A DNA stretch of 7,854 nt from an uncultured Capnocytophaga sp. (GTDB taxonomy: Bacteria > Bacteroidota > Bacteroidia > Flavobacteriales > Flavobacteriaceae), in the NCBI GenBank assembly GCA_915070235.1, contig CAJZFM010000093.1, positions 1-7,854 on the forward strand. Direction: 5' to 3'. Of the stretch, positions 1-5,335 are shown piece after piece. Position 1 is the first letter of the stretch, and every line of letters starts with the position of its first letter. The notes beneath the pieces are model-generated. The model worked only from the letters and a program-made list of their open reading frames with translations, did not search any database and was not told the DNA's origin. Made by a program: the position numbers and the translations under genes.

Positions 1-1003
1 AGATAGAATCCAACTCTACCAAAATCAAGTCTTTGTAACTGACAATGTAGAGGGTATCGTTCCTGAGTTCCTTACTCTTTTGCGTGGGGTAATCGACTCT
101 CCAGATATTCCCTTGAATGTCTCCCGTTCGTACCTACAAGCCGATGGTAATGTAAAAAAGATTTCTAGCTATGTAACTCGTAAGGTAGCTGACAAGCTAC
201 AATCCCTTTTCAAAGAAAACCGCGAGGATTTCGAGAAAAAATGGAATGATATCAAAATTGTAATAGAATATGGGATGCTCTCCGAAGAAAAGTTCTTCGA
301 GAAAGCTCAGAAATTTGCTCTATACCCTACTGTAAATGACAAATACTATACCTTTGAAGAGCTTTTAGAAAAGATAAAACCCTTACAAACCAATAAGGAC
401 GAGCAAACTATCATCCTCTATGCCAACAATAAGGAAGCCCAACACAGCTACATCGCTGAAGCAGAAGCTAAAGGTTATGAGGTACTCCTCTTGGACTCCC
501 CACTGGTATCTCACCTAATTCAGAAATTGGAGACTACTCAAGAGAAAATATCTTTCGCCCGTGTGGATGCAGACTCCATAGAGAACCTTATCAAGAAAGA
601 GGATACTCAGATCTCCAAACTTTCTGAGGAGGAAACCGAAAAGCTCAAGGACTTTGTAACCACTGCTATAGAGAATACCGCCTATACCGTACAACCAGAG
701 GCCTTGGATAGTGAAGCAACACCTTTCCGCATCACCCAACCTGAATTTATTCGTCGTATGAAAGAGATGCAGGCAGTAGGTGGAGGTATGGGCTTCGGAG
801 GCTTCCCAGAGATGTACAATTTGGTAGTAAATACCAATAGTGCCTTAGCCAGTCAAATCCTCTCCACTACTGATGAGGCGGCACGTAAGGCGCTTATCAG
901 TCAGTCCTTTGACTTGGCACGCCTATCTCAAGGTCTGCTCAAAGGGGAAGCGCTGACTGCCTTTGTTAAGCGTAGCTTCAACCTAATGACAAGTGATAAA
1001 TAA
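1..1003 (+). CDS. htpG: Molecular chaperone HtpG (Hsp90), 5'-truncated by window edge
   Basis: ATP-dependent cytosolic Hsp90 chaperone. The open frame starts at base 2 and runs 333 codons to TAA at 1001-1003. A TTG at 80 gives a shorter apparent ORF, but the frame continues upstream in conserved Hsp90 sequence (QVFVTDNVEGIVPEFLTLLRGV), so the gene is simply cut by the window. What is visible is roughly the second half of a protein that is usually about 620 residues. The middle-domain signature VDSPDIPLNVSR-like stretch (here IDSPDIPLNVSRSYLQ) is intact, and the C-terminal dimerisation domain ends in a Gly/Met-rich loop (GGGMGFGG) followed by the helices NTNSALASQIL and ALTAFVKRSF. The N-terminal ATPase domain lies outside the window. 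Its 3' end faces a minus-strand gene, with a heptamer array and hairpin between them. Identification is firm. Confidence 0.96.
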   Translation, partial: DRIQLYQNQVFVTDNVEGIVPEFLTLLRGVIDSPDIPLNVSRSYLQADGNVKKISSYVTRKVADKLQSLFKENREDFEKKWNDIKIVIEYGMLSEEKFFEKAQKFALYPTVNDKYYTFEELLEKIKPLQTNKDEQTIILYANNKEAQHSYIAEAEAKGYEVLLLDSPLVSHLIQKLETTQEKISFARVDADSIENLIKKEDTQISKLSEEETEKLKDFVTTAIENTAYTVQPEALDSEATPFRITQPEFIRRMKEMQAVGGGMGFGGFPEMYNLVVNTNSALASQILSTTDEAARKALISQSFDLARLSQGLLKGEALTAFVKRSFNLMTSDK

Positions 1004-1019
1004 TGAATAACTAAAAACA

Positions 1020-1047
1020 AGTGATTAATGACCAATGACGAATAAAC
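1020..1047 (+). repeat. Heptamer tandem repeat downstream of htpG
   Basis: Four 7-bp units read in the htpG sense: AGTGATT, AATGACC, AATGACG, AATAAAC. Each has TGA or TAA at the same offset, so stops fall at 1022, 1029, 1036 and 1043 and cover all three frames. The array forms most of the left arm of the hairpin at 1026-1066, whose right arm is the same repeat in reverse complement. Confidence 0.75.
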
Positions 1048-1066
1048 TATTTGTCATTGGTCATTA
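1026..1066. terminator. Bidirectional hairpin between convergent genes
   Basis: A perfect 14-bp inverted repeat (1026-1039 and 1053-1066) continues inward through a G-T wobble and four more A-T pairs, leaving a 3-base loop at 1045-1047, about 19 pairs in all. It lies between the converging 3' ends of htpG and the minus-strand gene at 1133-1540. That position fits a shared intrinsic terminator. The plus-strand 3' flank is only mildly T-rich (ATCTTTAGG); the minus-strand 3' flank contains a five-T run, so termination may be stronger in that direction. The function is inferred. Confidence 0.6.
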
Positions 1067-1105
1067 TCTTTAGGTGCTTACGCAACTGTCCAGCTTATGG
1101 GTAGT

Positions 1106-1133
1106 TTTACTTTTTACCTTTTCTCCTTTACCT
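1106..1133 (-). repeat. Heptamer tandem repeat at 3' end of the small secreted-protein gene
   Basis: Read on the minus strand, the units are AGGTAAA, GGAGAAA, AGGTAAA and AAGTAAA. The array starts on the last base of the TGA stop at 1133-1135. TGA at the gene end plus TAA beginning at 1130, 1116 and 1109 together place a stop in all three minus-strand frames. The units differ in sequence from the other arrays but share the 7-bp period and the position at a gene's 3' end. Confidence 0.6.
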
Positions 1134-1540
1134 CAACCCAAACCATGTCTGGCTTTAGGGGCATTTTTCTTCTGAATAGTTGTTGCCCCACAACGTGTTT
1201 TCCGCTCTTGGGTGAGTTGCAGTACTCCCTTATCAGAAACGGTCAATACATAGGCCTTCCCTCCGTAGAGAATTTCACCAAAGAGCGTTTGCTCACTTAG
1301 GGTGAGTGTGCCTACAAAGGTATCTGCATGGTAGCCTACAAAGGAGCGATATCCCTTGCTGTTAAAAGACCCTTGGCGTTCTTGCCAATGGATAGGGAGC
1401 GACTCCTTGGTATGAGGAAGTGTAATAGACCACTCTACGGAAGAGGAGGCAAAGTGTGCATATATCGCTTGCAGATTGTCCTGTGCCTGAACTACTTGTA
1501 TGCCTATAAAAAGACATAAGCAACGTAAGATTGCTTTCAT
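1133..1540 (-). CDS. Small secreted protein of unknown function (135 aa)
   Basis: I do not recognise this protein with certainty. A clear Sec signal peptide spans residues 1-19 (MKAILRC, hydrophobic core LCLFIGIQVV, cleavage after VQA), so the product is exported. The mature part is about 115 residues and looks beta-rich: SFVGYHADTFVGTLTLSEQT, then LFGEILYGGKAYVLTV at about 87-101. This alternation resembles the N-terminal propeptide region of flavobacterial reprolysin-like (M12B) metalloproteases, where a much longer catalytic domain would follow. Here the frame stops at residue 135 after a basic tail (KKNAPKARHGLG), with no zinc motif. It could be a remnant, a free-standing inhibitor-like domain, or unrelated. 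ATG at 1538-1540 is the natural start because it begins the signal peptide. A TAGGTTTG -7 box lies about 45 bases upstream. Confidence 0.65.
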   Translation of the reverse strand: MKAILRCLCLFIGIQVVQAQDNLQAIYAHFASSSVEWSITLPHTKESLPIHWQERQGSFNSKGYRSFVGYHADTFVGTLTLSEQTLFGEILYGGKAYVLTVSDKGVLQLTQERKTRCGATTIQKKNAPKARHGLG

Positions 1541-1585
1541 CTCAAAGAAGATTATTGAGCTGCTAATTTACGATTTTTTACTAAA

Positions 1586-1593
1586 CAAACCTA
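1586..1593 (-). promoter_or_regulatory. Bacteroidota-type -7 box for the 135-aa secreted protein
   Basis: On the minus strand the sequence is TAGGTTTG, an exact match to the bacteroidotal TANNTTTG element. It sits in a very A+T-rich gap, 45 bases upstream of the ATG at 1540. I see no convincing TTG/TTTG -33 box at the usual 17-23 base distance. The rest of the 1541-1671 gap is low-complexity A+T with no supported gene. Confidence 0.45.
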
Positions 1594-1672
1594 ATAAATT
1601 TTAATTTTTTATTTTTAATTTACATAAAGAACAAAAACTCAAGGCTTTTAATCATGTAAGGCACAATTCGTT

Positions 1673-1693
1673 TGTCACTTGTCACTTGTCACT
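1673..1693 (-). repeat. Heptamer tandem repeat downstream of the M23 peptidase gene
   Basis: Three exact copies of AGTGACA on the minus strand, beginning three bases after the TAA stop at 1697-1699. TGA codons start at 1691, 1684 and 1677, one in each frame. This is the most regular of the four arrays. Confidence 0.8.
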
Positions 1694-1696
1694 AAA

Positions 1697-3415
1697 TTAG
1701 GGTTTATACACCAAAGGAATGGTAAGAACACTTTCGTTACCTACTTTGTCGGCAACGGTAAGTTCAAAGGTATAGTCCTCGTCGGGGGTGAAATAGCGGT
1801 CGGCAAGGGTAAATGTGAGTGTCTTGTCCTTATGCTCATACTCCATAAGCACCCATTTGCCATTGATTGTAGCGGAGAATTTGCCTATCCCACTGAAATC
1901 ATCGGTAACGCTCACCTTGAGCTTGTCGAGCTTGGCTATATTATTCTTTACCTTAGAAAAGTTGAGTGGTTTTATCACAGGTGCTTTTGTATCGGTTGTC
2001 AATACAAAACGCCCTAAAGTCTTCACCTTAGCCGAAACAATATTGTCCTTACGATAGGTGTATTGGTAATATTTCTTGGAATTTTTGCCCTTTACGGAGG
2101 CAACACATACATAAGGAAGTTGTGCTTGGGTATATTTGGAAGCGTCAAATACGATATTGTATTGATTTTTGAGAGGTTGAGTCGGTGCCAAGACAGAAAG
2201 TGTATCCCCATTTTGTTTTACCTCAATAAAAGTATCTTGGAAAAAGGTATCTTCGGGGATATATACGGACATGTTTTCCGTTTTATACATATTATCACGC
2301 TTGGCAACAAGAGGTGTTCCCTTGTTCTCTGGACGAAGGCCTGTGATAGGCTCTTTCTTACCCTCTATAGTAAGGTTGAGGGTGGTCGTATTTTTATTAA
2401 AATCCTCTATCTTGACCTCTACAAGGTAGGTCATACCGTCCTCCACTTGGATAATTCCATCACTTTCCTGTGGAGTGGTGTAGATAGAGAGCTTATTCTG
2501 AGATTCCCTATATAAGTGCTGTACCCTTGCTCCTGTTTTTACATAAAGGGGGTAGTCAATAAGGGTATTCAGATAAGGGTCTTCGCCCTTTATAAGTTCG
2601 TCAAAGGTATAAGAGAGTTTCTCGCTACCATTGACCCATAGGGAAATCTTGTACACCCCATAGGAGTTACGAGTACCTATCATCTTATCCAAGGTATATA
2701 CGCCCAAGCCTATACGCCCTTGGGCAGTAATCTTGGAAGTGAGGTATTCGTCCGTATTCTTATCCTTACCCAAGAGTACATTGCGCTCCTCCTGCATACC
2801 ATCAATAGCTGATTCTTCGCCTATGGGATAGGCCACGAACTTATATACCAAGGGAGCTATATCATCTTCATTAGGATAGCCAAAGAGTAAAGGATTGTAG
2901 GCATTGGTAGTTTGTGTATCGCGTATCTCGTAGTGCAGGTGAGGGCCAGCGCTGCCGCCTGTATTCCCACTAAGGGCTACCCAATCGCCTTTTTTGACAG
3001 GGAAATCAGTAGGCTTGAACTCTATTTCCACATCATATTTCTCCAACAGATACTGGCGCTCCTTGACATATTTTTCTATCTCAGGGGCAAACTTCTGCAA
3101 GTGCGCATACACAGTAGTATAGCCATTGGGGTGGTCTATATACATCACCTTGCCATAGCCATAGGTACTCACCTTGATACAAGAGACAAAGCCCTCTGCT
3201 GCGGCATATACCTTAAGCCCCTCCTTGCCATCGGTTTTGATGTCTAAGCCACCATGGAAGTGGTTGGGGCGCAATTCGCAGAAATTTCCTGCATAAGAAA
3301 GCGGAATATCCAAAGGTGATCCGAAATAATCCTTGGGAAACTGCCTTTGTGGGGCTGCCTTCTGCTGGGCATACAATAGAGAAAAAGAAAAAAATGCAAT
3401 AAGAAACCTTAGCAT
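1697..3415 (-). CDS. Secreted M23 family metallopeptidase (peptidoglycan endopeptidase)
   Basis: Zinc endopeptidase of the LytM/M23 type, 572 residues, expected to cut peptide cross-links of peptidoglycan in the periplasm. A signal peptide covers residues 1-16 (MLRFLIAFFSFSLLYA). The LytM domain lies at about 30-180. All expected active-site residues are present: H54 and D58 in HGGLD, H105 in VYAHL, and H159 and H161 in PHLHYE, so the enzyme should be active. The long C-terminal part (about 220-572) is beta-rich and ends in an Ig-like domain (KLKVSVTDDFSGIG at 498-511 and FELTVADKVGNES at 550-562), a layout common in Bacteroidota M23 proteins. It starts only 5 bp after the stop of the Tai4-like lipoprotein gene, so the two are probably co-transcribed. 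No separate promoter is visible in that gap. A heptamer array follows its stop. Confidence 0.9.
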   Translation of the reverse strand: MLRFLIAFFSFSLLYAQQKAAPQRQFPKDYFGSPLDIPLSYAGNFCELRPNHFHGGLDIKTDGKEGLKVYAAAEGFVSCIKVSTYGYGKVMYIDHPNGYTTVYAHLQKFAPEIEKYVKERQYLLEKYDVEIEFKPTDFPVKKGDWVALSGNTGGSAGPHLHYEIRDTQTTNAYNPLLFGYPNEDDIAPLVYKFVAYPIGEESAIDGMQEERNVLLGKDKNTDEYLTSKITAQGRIGLGVYTLDKMIGTRNSYGVYKISLWVNGSEKLSYTFDELIKGEDPYLNTLIDYPLYVKTGARVQHLYRESQNKLSIYTTPQESDGIIQVEDGMTYLVEVKIEDFNKNTTTLNLTIEGKKEPITGLRPENKGTPLVAKRDNMYKTENMSVYIPEDTFFQDTFIEVKQNGDTLSVLAPTQPLKNQYNIVFDASKYTQAQLPYVCVASVKGKNSKKYYQYTYRKDNIVSAKVKTLGRFVLTTDTKAPVIKPLNFSKVKNNIAKLDKLKVSVTDDFSGIGKFSATINGKWVLMEYEHKDKTLTFTLADRYFTPDEDYTFELTVADKVGNESVLTIPLVYKP

Positions 3416-3418
3416 AAT

Positions 3419-3439
3419 TGTTAGTTGTTAGTCGTTAGT
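3419..3439 (-). repeat. Heptamer tandem repeat overlapping the stop of the Tai4-like gene
   Basis: On the minus strand the units are ACTAACG, ACTAACA and ACTAACA. TAA triplets begin at 3437, 3430 and 3423, one per frame; the third is the actual stop codon of the upstream gene. The repeat therefore encodes the last residues of that protein (LTTNN) and fills the short gap before the M23 start codon, where a ribosome-binding site would lie. Confidence 0.75.
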
Positions 3440-4356
3440 TGTTTAAGAGAATCTATATGTTTTTCAAGGGTTTTACTATTATAGAAGTCTATACACTTCA
3501 TGATAATAAGATAGGTTTTTGCTGTATCTCCTTCTAAGGGTTTAGCTTTATATGGTTTTTGATGCCACTTCTCTACAAGCATGGTCAGCGCCGGAATTTC
3601 CTTTGTAAGGCTACTATCCAAAGCACTACTATAAGCGGCTATGCTATTATCAAAAGCCAAATGATATTGGTCAGGCGCTTGCTGGCTGATTTGTTCCGCT
3701 TCATACTCCATACAATTACAAAAGGCTATATTTTTAAGCAGCAACCATTTGTCTTCTACTGTTTTATGTTTTTTCTGTAAGAGAGGTTTCTTGTAATATG
3801 TAGCAGGCGCTGTCTTTGTATCAGGAGCTATATACTGCTGATTGTCTGCATATCGCTCTTTTAGCTCTTTGCTGGCCGAATCCAAATACTTCTTTAGTCC
3901 CTCACTATTGTAAAAATCCAAGCACTTCATATAAGTAGGATATGCTTTTTGTGGTGCATTTCTTTGATACATATTGTAATAAGGCTTGTCTAACCATTGG
4001 CTTACAAGCCTATCAAGGGTAGGATTTGCTACGATCCACTCCAGATCTAAATTACTACACTGCACATATCCTCCTAAAGTGCCATCTGGTATCCAAGTAT
4101 AGGTATGAGGGTTTTGCTTTTTTATACGTTCGTGTTCTTGCCCTAAGCACTTGCAGAAAGCCACATTTTTAAGCATCAGGATATCGTCCTCTAAGGTCTT
4201 ATAGGGCTTCATGGTAAGTATCTCCTGCTGATCTACCACTTCAGACTGGGTAAAACTCTCTTGAGGAGGCGTTTTTTGAATCCTCTGCTCATTATTCTTT
4301 CTATTAGAACAACTTAATAAGCCAATAAAGAGCAATATAAACAAACTGTCTCTCAT
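3421..4356 (-). CDS. Lipoprotein with two tandem Tai4-like immunity repeats
   Basis: A 311-residue lipoprotein with lipobox LLSC and lipidated C16. The residues after it (SNRKNN) lack the acidic export signal known for surface lipoproteins of Capnocytophaga, suggesting a periplasm-facing anchor. The body is an internal duplication. Repeat 1 (about 51-166) and repeat 2 (about 196-307) share the opening KT.ED..LLLKN.AFC.C, a middle tryptophan helix (SQWLDKPY versus EKWHQKPY), and the end MKC.DFYNS..L.K..DS. The pattern of cysteines near the start (68 and 70; 213 and 215) and in MKC (145; 288), with the KCLDFYNS-like ending, resembles Tai4, the immunity protein that blocks the T6SS peptidoglycan amidase Tae4. 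That assignment is from recalled family features and is moderate. The gene begins 13 bp after the candidate toxin gene and ends 5 bp before the M23 gene. The C-terminal LTTNN is encoded by a heptamer array. Confidence 0.72.
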   Translation of the reverse strand: MRDSLFILLFIGLLSCSNRKNNEQRIQKTPPQESFTQSEVVDQQEILTMKPYKTLEDDILMLKNVAFCKCLGQEHERIKKQNPHTYTWIPDGTLGGYVQCSNLDLEWIVANPTLDRLVSQWLDKPYYNMYQRNAPQKAYPTYMKCLDFYNSEGLKKYLDSASKELKERYADNQQYIAPDTKTAPATYYKKPLLQKKHKTVEDKWLLLKNIAFCNCMEYEAEQISQQAPDQYHLAFDNSIAAYSSALDSSLTKEIPALTMLVEKWHQKPYKAKPLEGDTAKTYLIIMKCIDFYNSKTLEKHIDSLKQLTTNN

Positions 4357-4369
4357 CTAATAATCTTGC

Positions 4370-4765
4370 TTAATGAATATATACATCTCCAAAGTTTGCC
4401 TCTATAAATATAACATGAAAAATATTTTCCTGCTGAATACCTACAAATACCTTATTGCTCCCTGTGGCTCTAAATACCTCTAATTCTTTTACATCAGGGG
4501 TTATAAAGGCAGGACATTGGGGTCTGATAGACTTTATTGGTATTTTTTCCATTCCAAAACTATGTCTCTGAGATTTTCGTATTTCTTCCCATCCTAACTC
4601 ACTGAGCTTTTTAAGACGTTCCAAGAAATCTACAAAGAACTTGCTATCCTTAGTGTTTTTATAAGAAACAGAAGTCTGTAAATGTTTAAAAGAAAATAAT
4701 ACCTCTTGTGTTCTCTTTGCTATATACTCCTCTGTCTTCTCTACTTTCAGCTTCCTCTTAGGCAT
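4370..4765 (-). CDS. Small partner of Panacea antitoxin, candidate toxin
   Basis: A 131-residue soluble protein that I cannot place in a family with certainty. Its start codon lies inside the 3' end of the Panacea gene (8-bp overlap, ATGCCTAA), the tight coupling typical of toxin-antitoxin pairs. The N-terminus is highly basic (MPKRKLKVEK), followed by helices (FFVDFLERLKKLSELGWEEI at about 43-62) and then predicted beta strands to the end (ELEVFRA, KVFVGIQ, IFHVIFIE). A helix pair followed by a C-terminal sheet is reminiscent of RelE/ParE-fold toxins, but no catalytic residue set can be confirmed by eye. Panacea antitoxins are known to pair with many unrelated toxins, so position is the main argument. 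Base composition is the lowest in G+C of the window: 17 of 60 bases in the block at 4381 and 18 of 60 at 4681. Confidence 0.65.
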   Translation of the reverse strand: MPKRKLKVEKTEEYIAKRTQEVLFSFKHLQTSVSYKNTKDSKFFVDFLERLKKLSELGWEEIRKSQRHSFGMEKIPIKSIRPQCPAFITPDVKELEVFRATGSNKVFVGIQQENIFHVIFIEANFGDVYIH

Positions 4766-5207
4766 TCCAATCTATTTTAGTAGCGAAATACTTTGACATT
4801 TTTTCCTTAGAAATCACACTTCCTTTGCCTATAGGGGTATCTTTCCATGTAGGTTCATTATGAGTCTTGTGCATAAGTCCAACTGCTGAATAGTCATTAT
4901 ATACCTCAAAAACTTCATTGAGAAGTTCCTCTTCTTCCTCTTTGAAAGAAGCTACTCCCTCAGAAGTTGGGACAAGCACTCCTTTTCCATAAGTACTGAA
5001 CTTATCATAAGATTTAGGCACCACAGGTCCATATTGCCATGCCTCTATGTCCTCCTCAAAGAGGGGTTTGCCAAAGACAGCCAAATAATACCCTTGCATA
5101 TAATAGAGTAATTTCTGTAATTTCAAATTGGTGATACTATCTCCATTATCTGTATTATTTGCTTTTTCTATAAGCCAGTTGGCTACTTGATTGACATTGT
5201 AACTCAT
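4758..5207 (-). CDS. Panacea domain protein (DUF4065, SocA/GepA-like antitoxin)
   Basis: A 149-residue cytosolic protein with a full-length Panacea domain, a fold shared by the antitoxins SocA and PanA. Diagnostic stretches are ITNLKLQKLLYYMQGYYLA at about 25-43, GKPLFEEDIEAWQYGPVVP at 46-64, and the late LMHKTHNEPTWKDT at 111-124. PanA-type proteins neutralise toxins encoded next to them by direct binding. Here the next gene overlaps by 8 bp and encodes a small basic-N-terminus protein, so a type II toxin-antitoxin pair with the antitoxin gene first is likely. ATG at 5205-5207 follows a TACCTTTG -7 box by 16 bases, which supports this start and a very short leader. It is the first gene of the four-gene minus-strand cluster. 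The domain call is firm; the antitoxin role is inferred from context. Confidence 0.88.
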   Translation of the reverse strand: MSYNVNQVANWLIEKANNTDNGDSITNLKLQKLLYYMQGYYLAVFGKPLFEEDIEAWQYGPVVPKSYDKFSTYGKGVLVPTSEGVASFKEEEEELLNEVFEVYNDYSAVGLMHKTHNEPTWKDTPIGKGSVISKEKMSKYFATKIDWNA

Positions 5208-5209
5208 AG

Positions 5210-5248
5210 TTCAGAATTTTCGGCAAAGGTACTAATTATTTTTCAGAA
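5210..5248. repeat. TTCAGAA direct repeats flanking the Panacea promoter box
   Basis: TTCAGAA occurs at 5210-5216 and 5242-5248, 32 bp apart, close to three helical turns, with the -7 box between them. This spacing would suit a regulator binding on one DNA face. The copies are short and could arise by chance in A+T-rich DNA. Confidence 0.3.
5224..5231 (-). promoter_or_regulatory. -7 box for the minus-strand Panacea/Tai4-like/M23 cluster
   Basis: TACCTTTG on the minus strand matches TANNTTTG exactly, 16 bases upstream of the Panacea ATG. A -33 TTTG at the right distance is not visible. Two exact TTCAGAA copies flank this box (5210-5216 and 5242-5248). Confidence 0.55.
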
Positions 5249-5288
5249 CCGAGCGTATTACTATCAAAAAAATCTATAGAATTATGAG

Positions 5289-5309
5289 CTACAATTCCTT
5301 TTTTTGTAG
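5289..5309. promoter_or_regulatory. Candidate operator: CTACAA-N9-TTGTAG
   Basis: A perfect 6-bp inverted repeat with a 9-base T-rich spacer ends directly against the plus-strand -7 box at 5310. It could be a regulator site or a chance palindrome; it does not match the FNR (TTGAT-N4-ATCAA) or CRP consensus. Confidence 0.3.
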
Positions 5310-5317
5310 TAAATTTG
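5310..5317 (+). promoter_or_regulatory. -7 box for the FixH-TauE-C45 operon
   Basis: TAAATTTG matches the bacteroidotal TANNTTTG element, 18 bases upstream of the ATG at 5336. It overlaps the TTG at 5315, so that TTG would lie in the promoter and not in the message, which decides the start of the FixH-like gene in favour of the ATG. Confidence 0.55.
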
Positions 5318-5335
5318 CTCACAAAAAAGACACCT

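Noticed and set aside
1097..1519. Plus-strand frames at 1097-1300 and 1328-1519 opposite the small secreted-protein gene
   Set aside because: The minus-strand frame has a convincing signal peptide and promoter box, whereas these have no recognisable features; the first also runs across the heptamer array.
1541..1550. CTTTG next to the ATG of the secreted-protein gene as a -7 box
   Set aside because: It lacks the leading TA and sits too close to the start codon; TAGGTTTG further upstream is an exact match.
1672..1693. Short tandem repeats as a CRISPR array
   Set aside because: Units are 7 bp with no spacers, and no cas-like gene is nearby.
1815..3247. Plus-strand open frames opposite the M23 gene
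   Set aside because: They lie wholly within the M23 coding region, which has an intact active site and signal peptide.
1697..3415. M23 peptidase as a T6SS or antibacterial effector
   Set aside because: It has an ordinary signal peptide and the domain layout of common Bacteroidota envelope M23 enzymes; nothing marks it as an effector.
5299..5305. Seven-T run as a phase-variation tract
   Set aside because: It is short and in A+T-rich intergenic DNA; with no variation data it cannot be supported.
5315..5335. TTG at 5315 as the start of the FixH-like protein
   Set aside because: The codon overlaps a perfect -7 promoter box, and the conserved FixH N-terminus begins at the ATG at 5336.
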